From the NCBI GenBank assembly GCA_052144935.1, contig JBKQPR010000124.1, positions 1 through 64,000 of the forward strand: a DNA stretch of 64,000 bases. The letters are read 5' to 3'. Source of the stretch: JOPF133 sp052144935 (lineage in GTDB: Bacteria > Acidobacteriota > Terriglobia > Bryobacterales > Bryobacteraceae). The translations under genes and the position numbers were made by a program. This document shows positions 45,354 through 54,386 of the stretch, in pieces. Position 1 is the first letter of the stretch. The number at the start of each line of letters is the position of its first letter. The notes under the pieces were generated by a model. It was not told where the DNA came from. It worked only from the letters and a program-made list of their open reading frames with translations, and ran no database searches.

Positions 45354-46664
45354 TTGCTTCCCGATTCTCAAGTCGCCTTCTGTTACAGGGCCGCGCGCCT
45401 GGCCGGCCTGCTGCGTCCGCGCTGGCGCCGTCACACACCCCTACCCGCGCCGCGGCCCGCGACGCATTCCGCACACCAGCCCGGCATCTCGGTGGTCATC
45501 CCTTCCCGCAATGGCCGCGACTTGCTGGCCGCCCAGTTCCCGGGCATCGTTCGTGAGCTGGCCCCCTTCGCCCACGAAACCCTGGTGGTGGATAACGGCT
45601 CCACGGATGGCACCGAAGCCTGGCTCGGCGCCTCCTGGCCCCAGGCGCTGGTGGAAGTTTCGCCCGGACCCCTGTCCTTCGCCGCCGCCGTGAATCGCGG
45701 CATCCGGCGGGCGCGCTACTCGCACATCTGCCTGCTCAATAACGACATGCTCCTGGAACCCGGCTTCTTCACGGCGCTGGCGCAAGCCTTCGAGCGGGTT
45801 CCCGATCTCTTCTGTGCCACCGCCCAAATCCTGTTTCCGCCCGGCGTGCGGCGCGAAGAGACCGGTAAGGCGGTCATGCGCTACGAGTCGCCCGTGGATT
45901 TCCCCATCCGCTGCGACGAGCCGCTTCCCGGAGAGGATCTCACTTACGTGCTCTACGGCAGCGGCGGCTGCTCGCTCTACGATGCCGCCTTGCTGCGCCA
46001 CCTCGGCGGCATGGACGAAGCCTACCGGCCGGTCTACGTGGAGGATCTGGATATCGGCTACCGCGCCTGGCAGCGTGGCTGGCCCAGCGTCTACGTGGCC
46101 GGCGCGGTCGTCGAACACCGCCATCGCGTCACCTCCTCGCGCTACTTCAGCGGGGAGCAGCTCGAGGAAATCCTGGAGGTCAACTACCTGCGCTTCCTGG
46201 CGCGCGCTATCTCCAGTCCGGCCGTCTTCCGGAAGCTGTGGAAGCAGGCCCTCGTCCGCCTCCTGCTGCGCGCCCCGCGCGGCGCCGCGCCCCGCAACGC
46301 CCTGCGGCAAGCCGCCCGCATCGCCCTGGGAGGCGGTCCCGCGCTGCGCCCGTCCTATTCCGAGGAGATGCTGCTGGCGCTTACCAATGGCTCCGTGGCG
46401 GTGTTTCCCGGCCGCCCGCCCGCCGGAAAGCCGCTTAAGCTGATCGCCGCGCCGCTCTCCGCCGTCCCGTCCGCGGAGGATTGCGACCAGATCCTGGTAA
46501 CCTGGGTCGACAAACTCGCCCCGCCGCCGCCCGAGATACTGGCCCGCACGGTGGAGGTAGTTATGGTGCAGGGCAACGAGGATTCCTTATCGTTCCGCGC
46601 CGCGCGCAGTCAAACCGCGGATAAGTGGAATGGGCGCAACCTGCCCGGCCCCGGCCTGGCGTGA
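45354..46664 (+). CDS. Family 2 glycosyltransferase
   Basis: 436 residues from a TTG directly after the preceding stop. Residues about 40-280 are a GT-A domain: SVVIPSRNGRDLL, LVVDNGSTDGTEAWL, ICLLNNDMLLEPG (the DXD-like site is N-N-D), GGCSLYDAALLRHLGGMDE and EDLDIGYRAWQRGW. This layout matches rhamnosyl- or galactosyl-type GT2 enzymes that build surface polysaccharides. The remaining 150 residues hold no known domain. It is translationally coupled to the preceding gene. A GT2 with no adjacent sugar-nucleotide genes leaves donor and acceptor unknown. Confidence 0.88.
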   Translation: MLPDSQVAFCYRAARLAGLLRPRWRRHTPLPAPRPATHSAHQPGISVVIPSRNGRDLLAAQFPGIVRELAPFAHETLVVDNGSTDGTEAWLGASWPQALVEVSPGPLSFAAAVNRGIRRARYSHICLLNNDMLLEPGFFTALAQAFERVPDLFCATAQILFPPGVRREETGKAVMRYESPVDFPIRCDEPLPGEDLTYVLYGSGGCSLYDAALLRHLGGMDEAYRPVYVEDLDIGYRAWQRGWPSVYVAGAVVEHRHRVTSSRYFSGEQLEEILEVNYLRFLARAISSPAVFRKLWKQALVRLLLRAPRGAAPRNALRQAARIALGGGPALRPSYSEEMLLALTNGSVAVFPGRPPAGKPLKLIAAPLSAVPSAEDCDQILVTWVDKLAPPPPEILARTVEVVMVQGNEDSLSFRAARSQTADKWNGRNLPGPGLA

Positions 46665-46671
46665 TGCCTCG

Positions 46672-47100
46672 TCAGCGCTGTACTGACGCCCGGTTGCCCG
46701 GCAAGCTCCCTACCGGACGTGGAGCACCGGCCACCCTTTGGGGCAACTCCTCGCCGGGTGCCGGATCGCGCAGGGCGCCCTTGGCGCTTACCCGTAATGG
46801 GGATTCACCATGGTGGGGCGGTCCGCGGGCAGGCGAAAGCGCCCTCAATGCCACTTACTTTGCCCGTAGCAGCATTCTGCGTTAATTAATTGTGGGGCGG
46901 GCAATCCTGCCAGGCAATCCTGCCCGCAGCCGCCTTTCAGGCGGCTCGTTCGGCCACGCGCGAGTCTCCGTGCGCAAGCGCCAATCCAAAAGCCGGCGGG
47001 TCGCGGGTGGCAAGGTTGGGCAGGCGCTTTCGCCAACCGGTTTCCGCGGCATGGTCCCATTACGGGTACGCACCCGGGCGCCTTTGGCGCTCCCAACCAG
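46672..47100. repeat. Spacer built from nested inverted repeats
   Basis: No gene seen. TTACCCGTAATGGGG near 46786 and CCCATTACGGGTACGC near 47053 are inverted partners bounding about 285 bases. Inside are GGCAGGCGAAAGCGCC (about 46829) and its partner GGCAGGCGCTTTCGCC (about 47019), of the family at 36735, plus CAATCCTGCC twice near 46906 and GCCGCCTTTCAGGCGGC near 46930. It looks like accumulated palindromic repeats inserted in one another. Confidence 0.75.
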
Positions 47101-47128
47101 CGGCCCGGTTCTGCGACACTCGATAATT

Positions 47129-47665
47129 ATGCGCAAGCCGATCGTCATCGCCGCTTTTGTTTGCCTGGCCGGGGCCGCCCAGGAGACCCGGCACGAGGTT
47201 ACCAACGCATCCCCCGCCGATGCCAAACCGAATAGCTCCTCCGTGCCGGATGTCTATGCCATCCCCACACAGTTCCAGCGTGTGCTGATTTTCCGGTTCC
47301 GCTACGATACCGATCTGCTGGCGGGGCTGGAGAGCATGGTGAAGCAGAACAAGATTCAGAACGCCGTCATCCTGTCGGGCTTCGGTTCGGTGCGCGGCTA
47401 CCAGGTGCACCAGGTGAGCAACCGGACGTTGCCCTCGAAGAATATGTTCGTAAAGGACCCCACCGCCCCGGCCGATATCGTCGGCATGAGCGGCTACGTG
47501 CTCAACGGCCGCCTCCACCCGCACATCAGCCTGGCGAACCCGGACAGGGCGTTCGGCGGCCACCTGGAGCCGGGAACCTCGGTGTTTACCTTCGCGGTGG
47601 TCACCGTGGGGGTTCTGCCGGACAATCTGGACCTGAGCAAACTGGACGACAAGAACTACCGGTAG
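47129..47665 (+). CDS. Exported PPC (DUF296)-domain protein
   Basis: 178 residues from MRKPIVIAAFVCLAGAAQ, a short signal peptide. The remainder is a PPC domain: FRFRYDTDLLAGLESMVKQN, ILSGFGSVRGYQVHQV, GYVLNGRLHPHISLANPDRAFGGHLEPGT and VFTFAVVTVG. In plants PPC domains accompany AT-hooks; bacterial ones are stand-alone, trimeric and of unknown role. The conserved H-x-H (LHPHIS) and the GGH motif are compatible with metal binding. An exported copy is unusual and deserves notice. Confidence 0.82.
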   Translation: MRKPIVIAAFVCLAGAAQETRHEVTNASPADAKPNSSSVPDVYAIPTQFQRVLIFRFRYDTDLLAGLESMVKQNKIQNAVILSGFGSVRGYQVHQVSNRTLPSKNMFVKDPTAPADIVGMSGYVLNGRLHPHISLANPDRAFGGHLEPGTSVFTFAVVTVGVLPDNLDLSKLDDKNYR

Positions 47666-47837
47666 GCGCTTACCGCGGCCCCGCCCCCCTTCTCGCGGCA
47701 AGCCATCCAGCGAGGCCGGCGGCAGGTGCATCCCGATGAGCGCGGGTCCCTCCGCAATTCGCCATGGGCGCAAAGGCCTCTACCCGGACCAATTGCTTTC
47801 GGTACCGGTGACTTTCTTCGCGTCCTCGCCATGCCCC

Positions 47838-48100
47838 CCGCCACCGGCCACCGCGGATGGCTCGGTGAACGGCGGCCGGGACGGCTGCGCGCGGAGCCGG
47901 CGTGGCCCCCCGCCATGGCCACCCGCGGACGGCTCGGTGAACGGCGGCCGGGGCGGCTGCGCGCGGAGCCGGCGTGGCCCCCCGCCACCGGCCACCGCGG
48001 ATGGCTCAGTGAACGGCCGCCGGGGCGGCTGTGCGCGGAGCTGGCGTGGCCCCCCGCCATGGCCACCGCGGAGGGCCCGGTGAACGGCGCATCAGACGCC
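47838..48100. repeat. 72-bp minisatellite, about 3.5 copies
   Basis: Units marked by GGCTCGGTGAACGGCGGCCG begin at 47859, 47931 and 48003, and a last partial copy near 48074. The interval is exactly 72 bases, so it reads open in three frames in 24-residue periods, but no start or homology supports a protein. It occupies the spacer upstream of the SEC-C gene. Confidence 0.93.
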
Positions 48101-48325
48101 GGATGTTGCTGTCCGGGGCCGCTCCCGAACCTCGCGGTGGTTGGCGGGCGGTGGGGTATATAATCGGTACGAGGAGCAGCCCTGTCCGGATGCCTGAGGC
48201 AACGTGCCGCGGGCAGGCGCCGTTCCCGCCCCCGCCGGCCGCGTGGAAAGCTCCATGGCGGCGGTTTGCGGAAGGCGCTCTGAATTTGCAGATGGCGCTC
48301 TGAAAGGGACGCGAGTTTTCTCCCG

Positions 48326-51034
48326 ATGCTATTTCCATCCCCGGAAACACACCGCCTGCGCCAAAAGATTGCGCGGGACCTCGCAGCCGGCAAAATCGAT
48401 GCCGATACCGCCGTGGAGCGGCTCCAGGAGCTGGGTACGGATGCGGTCGTCTGCCTGGTTCGCGGCAACGAGCGCCAGAAGGCCGGCGACCTGGATGGCG
48501 CGGAGTGGTGGTTTTGGAAGGGCCTCGATCTCCAGCCCAACCAGTTCACCTTTTACCTCTCGTTGAACGAGATGCGCCGGCGCCGCGACCCCAACAATCC
48601 TCTGTCGCCGCGGCTGGTCGAGCTGGCTCTATGGAAATTGGGCGTAGCGGAAGAGATCAAGCCGGAGGTCGCGGAACATTTCCGGGCGTCTATTGGCACT
48701 ACGGAGCTGGATTACAGCGATCCCGAGACGTACCGGATGCTGGCCACGGTGCAGGAGGTCCAGCGGAAGAAAAAGGAAGAGCCGCCGGAGGTAGCCGAGC
48801 GCCTGCTTCCCTATCTGTTGCTGAACGATCTGCAACAGCAGGCGCCTTCCATGGTGGAGGCCCGCGTGGTCAATGAATTGAAAGAGAACGCCGCCCGGTC
48901 CGCGCCTCTGCTTTGGGCGGCGTTGCGCGACTGGGCGCTCCACCCCAAGGCCCTCGATCCCAAGGCCGTGGCGATGTTTGTGGCGATGCTAGGCGAGATC
49001 GGCGGGGTGGAGTTGCTGCCGGACCTCCTGGAACTCGCGACCAGCACGGATGCCGATATCTTTCTGCATGCCAATTGGGCTATCTGCCGCTTGGGACAGA
49101 GGTTTCCCGAGCAGGTGCTGGCGGGCTTTCGCGATGCGGCGCCGGATGCCCGGCCGGCGTTGCGGTGCGGCATCGCCGAGCACGTGGCCCTGCTGCCGGA
49201 CGAACTGGATATCCAGCCGGTGGCGCAGGCCCTGCTGGACGGGTTCCGGAGCTTTGCCAAAACGGACGACGCCGCGTATCTGCTGCTGGTGGTGCTGTTC
49301 GCCTTTGGCCAGCGGAAGGATGAGCGTGGCGCCGCCTTGCTGGGCCGCTACGGGGACATGCTGCCCAAGAAGGGCCGGGAGTGGATGTTGCAAATGGTGG
49401 AATCCGAGGACGGCTTCATGCCACGGCTGATGGCCCAGGAGATCGACCTGTCGGATATCGACGACGTCTGCATCGAACGGACCCTGATGGACGACGAAGA
49501 AGACGAGGATGACGAGGACGAAGATGAGGATGACGAAGATCTCGACGAGGACCTGGACGACGACGACGAGGAGTTCGATGAAGAAGATGAGGACGAAGAG
49601 GAAGACGATTGGGAGCCGTCCATGCCGGTAGTGGCGCCTCCCAAGCCCGGACGCAACGACCCTTGCTGGTGCGGCAGCGGGAAGAAGTACAAAAAGTGCC
49701 ACCTGACGGCCGACGAGGAAGCCGATCTCTCCGGCGCGCCCGCGCCGCGGCAAGCGCAGAAGGAAGACATGCCCGAGAACGATAATCAGATGCACAAGCG
49801 GCTGGGGAACCTGGTGCTGACCGCCGCCCACCGCTGGTATGGCGACTCTGAAATGCGGCGGGCTTTCGAGCAATACTTCGGCTCCGATCCGAAATCGGCC
49901 CAGACGGACGAGGAGTCGGGCGACCTGTTTCTGCAGTGGTATCTCCACGATTACCAGCCCAGGAGCACGGGGCGCACGGCATTTGCGGAATACCTGCGGC
50001 GAGAGGGCGGGCGGCTGGGAGCGCGCGAGCGGGCCATGCTCGAATCCATGCGCGACGCGCGGTACGGGTTGTACGAGGTGCAGCGCGTGGAGGCAGGCCG
50101 CGGCATCGAAGTGCAAGATGTCTACCGGGGCGACCGGCTTTTTATCCACGATGTGATCTCCTCCAAGGAACTGGTGAAGTGGGACTGCCTGCTGAGCCGC
50201 GTGGAATACTTTGAAGAGAGGTACATTCTCGCGGGCAACGGCCAGATGGTGACGCGCATGCTGCTGGGCAGGTTCAAGGAGTTCGTTGAGACCGAAAGCC
50301 GGCACGCGCGGCAAAAGCCGGACGAGTTCGTCGCAGCCAACAGCCATCGCATCCACCGGAAGCTGCTGGAGTTGCACAGCGAGTATGCGAAGGGCGTCAA
50401 TATTACAAACTCCATGGGCGAGCCGATCGAGTTCTCCTCGGCGACCTACAAGACCGTGGGCGACGTGAGTTCCATTTTGGGCATTCTGTACGGGATGGAG
50501 GGCTTGCGGGACAATACTTCCGCGGACGATCCAACGGGGCATTATCGTTTCGGCTGGGTCGAGACCGGCGTGGAAGGACCGGTGAAGTCGTTCGGCGATA
50601 TCGAGATTGCCGCCGGCCGGCTGCGGCTTTCCTGCTCTTCGCGGCGGAGGCTGGAGATTGGCCGCGAAATGCTGGAAAAGGAGTTGAAGCGGTTGGTGCG
50701 TCATGTCGAGGACCGCTTCGAAACGGTGGAAGAGGCCCGGCGCAGGAGGGAGCGCGAGGGGCCCAAGGAGCCGCCCAAGCGTCTGGACCCGCAAATCGAG
50801 AACGAGATTGTCCTCAAGTTGAAAGCCGAGCACTACGCCAAGTGGGTGGACGAAGCGCTGCCGGCGCTCGCGGGGAAAACGCCGCGAGAGGCGGTACAGA
50901 CCGAGGAAGGGCGGCTGGCCGTGCGGGACCTGATCCGCGGGATCGAGAACCTCGAAGAGCGCAAGCGCAAGGAAGGCGGACCTGCGCTGGACGTGACGGA
51001 TCTCCGGCGGACCTTGGGAATGACGGAGGATTGA
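48326..51034 (+). CDS. Large SEC-C motif protein with acidic linker
   Basis: 902 residues, no signal peptide. Residues about 1-390 are helical repeats (TPR/HEAT-like; KAGDLDGAEWWFWKGLDLQP, GGVELLPDLLELATSTDADIFLHANWAICRLG). An uninterrupted acidic stretch of about 45 Asp/Glu residues follows (about 390-435). Then the SEC-C metal-binding motif PGRNDPCWCGSGKKYKKCH (about 448-466). The C-terminal 430 residues hold a second folded part (YVYRGDRLFIHDVISSKE, YILAGNGQMVTRML) ending with a helical bundle. SEC-C motifs bind zinc and help recruit partners such as SecB or ribosomes. Overall function unknown. Confidence 0.82.
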   Translation: MLFPSPETHRLRQKIARDLAAGKIDADTAVERLQELGTDAVVCLVRGNERQKAGDLDGAEWWFWKGLDLQPNQFTFYLSLNEMRRRRDPNNPLSPRLVELALWKLGVAEEIKPEVAEHFRASIGTTELDYSDPETYRMLATVQEVQRKKKEEPPEVAERLLPYLLLNDLQQQAPSMVEARVVNELKENAARSAPLLWAALRDWALHPKALDPKAVAMFVAMLGEIGGVELLPDLLELATSTDADIFLHANWAICRLGQRFPEQVLAGFRDAAPDARPALRCGIAEHVALLPDELDIQPVAQALLDGFRSFAKTDDAAYLLLVVLFAFGQRKDERGAALLGRYGDMLPKKGREWMLQMVESEDGFMPRLMAQEIDLSDIDDVCIERTLMDDEEDEDDEDEDEDDEDLDEDLDDDDEEFDEEDEDEEEDDWEPSMPVVAPPKPGRNDPCWCGSGKKYKKCHLTADEEADLSGAPAPRQAQKEDMPENDNQMHKRLGNLVLTAAHRWYGDSEMRRAFEQYFGSDPKSAQTDEESGDLFLQWYLHDYQPRSTGRTAFAEYLRREGGRLGARERAMLESMRDARYGLYEVQRVEAGRGIEVQDVYRGDRLFIHDVISSKELVKWDCLLSRVEYFEERYILAGNGQMVTRMLLGRFKEFVETESRHARQKPDEFVAANSHRIHRKLLELHSEYAKGVNITNSMGEPIEFSSATYKTVGDVSSILGILYGMEGLRDNTSADDPTGHYRFGWVETGVEGPVKSFGDIEIAAGRLRLSCSSRRRLEIGREMLEKELKRLVRHVEDRFETVEEARRRREREGPKEPPKRLDPQIENEIVLKLKAEHYAKWVDEALPALAGKTPREAVQTEEGRLAVRDLIRGIENLEERKRKEGGPALDVTDLRRTLGMTED

Positions 51035-51070
51035 GGCCGAACGCCATTGACGCCGCTGCGCCTCACTGCC

Positions 51071-52003
51071 ATGCGCCTCAACGCCGTGCGCCTCACCGCA
51101 GAACCAGGCGACGCCGGCAAGCGGCTCGACCAGCTTGTACACGAGCGCTTGCCCGGCCATAGCCGCTCGCGCATCCAGGAGTGGATCAAGAGCCAGCGGG
51201 TGCGGGTGGACGGCGCGCCCGCGCGGGCTTCGCACACGGTGCGGACCGGCGAAGCCATCGACGTGGAGCCGGCCGAAGCGCCTCCGCTGCGGGCCTCCGC
51301 CGAAGAGATCCCTTTGACGGTGCTATGGGAGGATGCCGATGTGGTGGCCATCGACAAGCCCGCGGGCATGGTGGTCCACGCCGGCGCGGGGGTCGATTCC
51401 GGGACCCTGGTGAACGCGCTGCTCTACCGCTTCGGAGCGCTTTCGGAAGTGGGCGGCGCGCTGCGCCCGGGCATCGTGCACCGGCTGGATCGCTTCACCA
51501 GCGGCGTCCTGCTGGTGGCCAAGAACGACCGCGCGCACCAGGCCCTGGCCGCGCAATTCGCGGGGCGGCAGGTGGAGAAAACTTATCTGGCGCTGGTCCA
51601 CGGGCGGGTCGCGAGCGAGACCGGCCGTATCGAGCGGCCCATTGCGCGCGACCCTGTGCGGCGCACCCGCATGACGGCGCGCCTCGCGGAAGGGCGCGCG
51701 GCGTCGTCCGAATACCGTGTGCTGCAGCGGTTTGCGGTATTCACGCTGCTCGAAGTGCGCATCGGAACCGGCCGTACGCACCAGATCCGCGTGCATCTTT
51801 CCAGCATCGGCCACCCCGTGGCGGGCGATACGCTGTATGGCGCGCCGGCGCGCGTGGAGGGCCGTCCGCCGCTCGGCCGCTACTTCCTGCACGCCCACCG
51901 CATCCGCTTCCGGAAACCTTCGGATGGCGAGGAGATTACGGTGGTTTCCGCGCTTCCGCGGGAATTGGAGGACTGGATGGCGGGGATTGTGGAAGGCGGG
52001 TAA
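51071..52003 (+). CDS. RluA-family 23S rRNA pseudouridine synthase
   Basis: 310 residues from the ATG at 51071, which I prefer to a TTG at 51047. An S4-like RNA-binding domain is at the N-terminus (KRLDQLVHERLPGHSRSRIQEWIK), followed by the catalytic domain with VVAIDKPAGMVVHAG, the HRLDRFTSGVLLVAK motif whose aspartate is the nucleophile, and GRTHQIRVHLSSIGHPVAGD. This arrangement is that of RluD, which converts uridines of 23S helix 69, although RluC and other paralogues look alike. The gene follows the SEC-C gene by 36 bases. Confidence 0.9.
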   Translation: MRLNAVRLTAEPGDAGKRLDQLVHERLPGHSRSRIQEWIKSQRVRVDGAPARASHTVRTGEAIDVEPAEAPPLRASAEEIPLTVLWEDADVVAIDKPAGMVVHAGAGVDSGTLVNALLYRFGALSEVGGALRPGIVHRLDRFTSGVLLVAKNDRAHQALAAQFAGRQVEKTYLALVHGRVASETGRIERPIARDPVRRTRMTARLAEGRAASSEYRVLQRFAVFTLLEVRIGTGRTHQIRVHLSSIGHPVAGDTLYGAPARVEGRPPLGRYFLHAHRIRFRKPSDGEEITVVSALPRELEDWMAGIVEGG

Positions 52004-52092
52004 GGAGCGATTTTTGGGGGCGATTCGCCCAAAATTCCCAATCCGGCGGCCGAATCCGGAAATTCTCGCGCCCGCTTTGGCGAAACTGCGGG

Positions 52093-52342
52093 GGTGCACT
52101 TCCGATCTCCCGCCGGGAAGCAACGATCTGATCGAAATGCTCAAGGATTATCTGGCGCACCTCGCGTCGCAAACGCGGCGTGCAGTTGTACTCGAAATCC
52201 TCGACGATATCGAAGCGGTCCGGGTGCAGCCAATACTTGCATTCTGCATCGCCTTCCACCGCATGCACGTGCATCGGCTCATTTGCCCTCGTTCGAGTAG
52301 AAATGGAACCGCCAACCCTGTACGGTAAAGAATAGTGGGCAT
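52093..52342 (-). pseudogene. Frameshifted DUF4160 gene
   Basis: Read from the ATG at 52342: MPTILYRTG, then an extra T near 52313-52316, WRFHFYSNEGK, a second extra T near 52281-52284, and EPMHVHAVEGDAECKYWL...REVRQIILEHFDQIV. The joined sequence is a typical DUF4160 protein with the N-E-G-K-E-P-M-H-V-H motif. DUF4160 genes are small, usually next to DUF2442 genes in TA-like pairs; no partner is seen here. The frame continues open beyond the homologous part into the 3' end of the pseudouridine-synthase gene, so the original stop is lost. Confidence 0.8.
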
Positions 52343-52584
52343 CGGTTCGCCATCCCATTATCGCCATCCCCTTATAAAGAGTCCTGACTTCGGAGAAACA
52401 CCATCAATTGGACCTGTCGTCCGCTAACCACAGAAGTACTGCCCTTATGAAACCCCGACTCGGCCGTGAGGAATGCGTTTTGATCCCCCGAAAGCGATGC
52501 GGCAAGCCATTTTTGCGCTATGGCCGCGTAATCGGGCCGCCTCCGGGTGAACCCGCCGCCCGCCCGCCGTGCTACAAAGGGCTT

Positions 52585-53658
52585 ATGCCATCTTATCGGG
52601 TGGAAAGCCCGCAGGGCTGCTATTCGGCGGTCGTGGAACGGGGCATCCTGGCGCAGACGGTGGCCTGGCTGCCCCCCAAGGCCGGCAAACTGTTCGTGGT
52701 CTCCACCGAGGACGTGTGGCGCCACAAAGGGCCGGAACTGGAGCGCGCGCTCGGCGGCGTTCCCCACGAGATTCTGTTTTTGCCCGGCGGGGAGGAGCAC
52801 AAGCGGCTCCAACCGGTGGAGGATCTGGCGGAACGCATGGTGCAACTTGGCGGAGACCGCTCCAGCGTGGTGATCGCCTATGGCGGCGGCATTGTCAACG
52901 ACATGGCTGGCTTCCTGGCGGCCATCTTCATGCGCGGGATCCCGGTGCTCCAGGCGCCCACCACGCTGCTGGCCCAGGTAGATGCCTCCATCGGCGGGAA
53001 GACCGGCGTGAACCTGGTCAGCGGCAAGAATCTGGTCGGCAGCTTCCATCCGCCCTGCGCGGTGCTGATCGATCCGGCCCTGCTCGATAGCCTGCCCGAG
53101 CGGGAATACCGAGCCGGGCTGTACGAGATCCTCAAGGCGGGGATCATTCGCGATCCCGCTCTGTTCGCCTTTCTGACGGAAGCGCGAGTCGCGGTGCTGG
53201 CCCGCGAGGCCGGCGCGGTGGATCGCATCATCGCCGATTCGGTGCGCATGAAGGTGGAAGTGGTCTCCGCCGACGAGCGCGAAGGCGGTCTGCGCCGCAT
53301 TCTGAATTTCGGCCACACCTTCGGCCACGCCTTGGAGGCCGAAACGCGTTACACACGGTTCCTGCACGGGGAAGCGGTGGCCTGGGGCATGCGCGCCGCC
53401 ATCCATCTTGGCGAGGTTGCCGGCTACTGCTCGGCCGAAGACAGCCTGGACATGCTGGATTTGATCGGCGCGTATGGGCCGATCCCCCCGCTGGACGGCA
53501 TCTCCGCGGAAAATCTGGTGGCGCGGCTGGTACACGATAAGAAGACCGTGCAGGGCACGGTGCACTTCGTGGTGCCGGTGCGGGTGGGTGAGGTGAAGGT
53601 GGTTTCGGCGGTGGATCCGGCGCTGGTTCGGGACGCCATCCGCTGCGCGCTGGTATGA
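52585..53658 (+). CDS. aroB: 3-dehydroquinate synthase
   Basis: 357 residues from MPSYRVESPQGCY. The NAD-binding part has LPGGEEHKRLQPVEDLAERM, AYGGGIVNDMAGFLAAIFMRGIP and APTTLLAQVDASIGGKTGVN; the zinc ligands are in RAGLYEILKAGII (glutamate) and ILNFGHTFGHALE (histidines), with a final H in FLHGEAVAWGM. It makes dehydroquinate from DAHP, the second step of the shikimate pathway. Its stop overlaps the methyltransferase start by four bases. Confidence 0.96.
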   Translation: MPSYRVESPQGCYSAVVERGILAQTVAWLPPKAGKLFVVSTEDVWRHKGPELERALGGVPHEILFLPGGEEHKRLQPVEDLAERMVQLGGDRSSVVIAYGGGIVNDMAGFLAAIFMRGIPVLQAPTTLLAQVDASIGGKTGVNLVSGKNLVGSFHPPCAVLIDPALLDSLPEREYRAGLYEILKAGIIRDPALFAFLTEARVAVLAREAGAVDRIIADSVRMKVEVVSADEREGGLRRILNFGHTFGHALEAETRYTRFLHGEAVAWGMRAAIHLGEVAGYCSAEDSLDMLDLIGAYGPIPPLDGISAENLVARLVHDKKTVQGTVHFVVPVRVGEVKVVSAVDPALVRDAIRCALV

Positions 53659-54386
53659 GGGGCGCCACACCGGAAGGCGCGCGCGACGAACAGGAGGCGG
53701 CCCGTTGGGTGCGCGGAATGTTCGCGCGGGTGGCGCACCGCTACGACCTGGCCAATCACCTGCTCTCGTTCAACATCGACCGGCACTGGCGCAGCCACAC
53801 CGTGCGGCGCATGCGGCCGGTGCTGGAAAAGCCGGGCGCCCGCGCGCTGGACATATGCTGCGGCACCGGAGACCTGGCGCTGGCCCTGGCGCGCGAACGG
53901 TCCGGGATGGTCTTCGGGTCGGACTTCTGCCATCCCATGCTGGACGCGGCGCGTCAAAAGGCCGGGCGCCGCCGCGTCCGAGTAGGGCTGTTCGAAGCCG
54001 ATGCCCTGCGGCTTCCGGTGCGCGACGCCTCCTTCGACCTGGTGACGGTGGCCTTCGGGTTCCGCAACCTGGCCAATTACGCAGCCGGCCTGACCGAGAT
54101 GCGGCGCATCCTGCGGCCGGACGGTATGGCCGCCATTCTGGAATTCTCCGAGCCACCCGACCCGGTGTTCGCCTCCCTATATCACTTCTACTCGCGGCGC
54201 ATACTCCCTTGGATCGGGGGCGCGCTTTCCGGCAGCCGCGATGCCTACACCTATCTGCCCGAATCGGTACGCCGGTTTCCCAAGGCCTGCGAGTTGGCTG
54301 AAGACATGCGGAGGGCACGGTTCTCCGGCGTCAGCTACGAATATCTGACGGGGGGAATCGTCGCCTTGCACGTAGGGATCGCCTGA
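53655..54386 (+). CDS. ubiE: Demethylmenaquinone methyltransferase
   Basis: 243 residues. UbiE/MenG signatures are RVAHRYDLANHLLSFNIDRHWR, the SAM-binding ALDICCGTGDLALALA, VTVAFGFRNLANYAAGLTEMRRIL and SGSRDAYTYLPESVRRFPKACELAEDM. In an aerobic or mixed acidobacterium this completes menaquinone by C-methylation. Its start overlaps aroB (ATGA at 53655-53658), so chorismate-pathway and quinone genes are in one operon, a sensible coupling as chorismate feeds menaquinone. Confidence 0.95.
   Translation: MRGATPEGARDEQEAARWVRGMFARVAHRYDLANHLLSFNIDRHWRSHTVRRMRPVLEKPGARALDICCGTGDLALALARERSGMVFGSDFCHPMLDAARQKAGRRRVRVGLFEADALRLPVRDASFDLVTVAFGFRNLANYAAGLTEMRRILRPDGMAAILEFSEPPDPVFASLYHFYSRRILPWIGGALSGSRDAYTYLPESVRRFPKACELAEDMRRARFSGVSYEYLTGGIVALHVGIA

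Noticed and set aside
48989..51235. 748-codon frame antisense to the SEC-C gene
   Set aside because: Its phenylalanine/isoleucine-rich tract is the reverse of the acidic run; no independent evidence.
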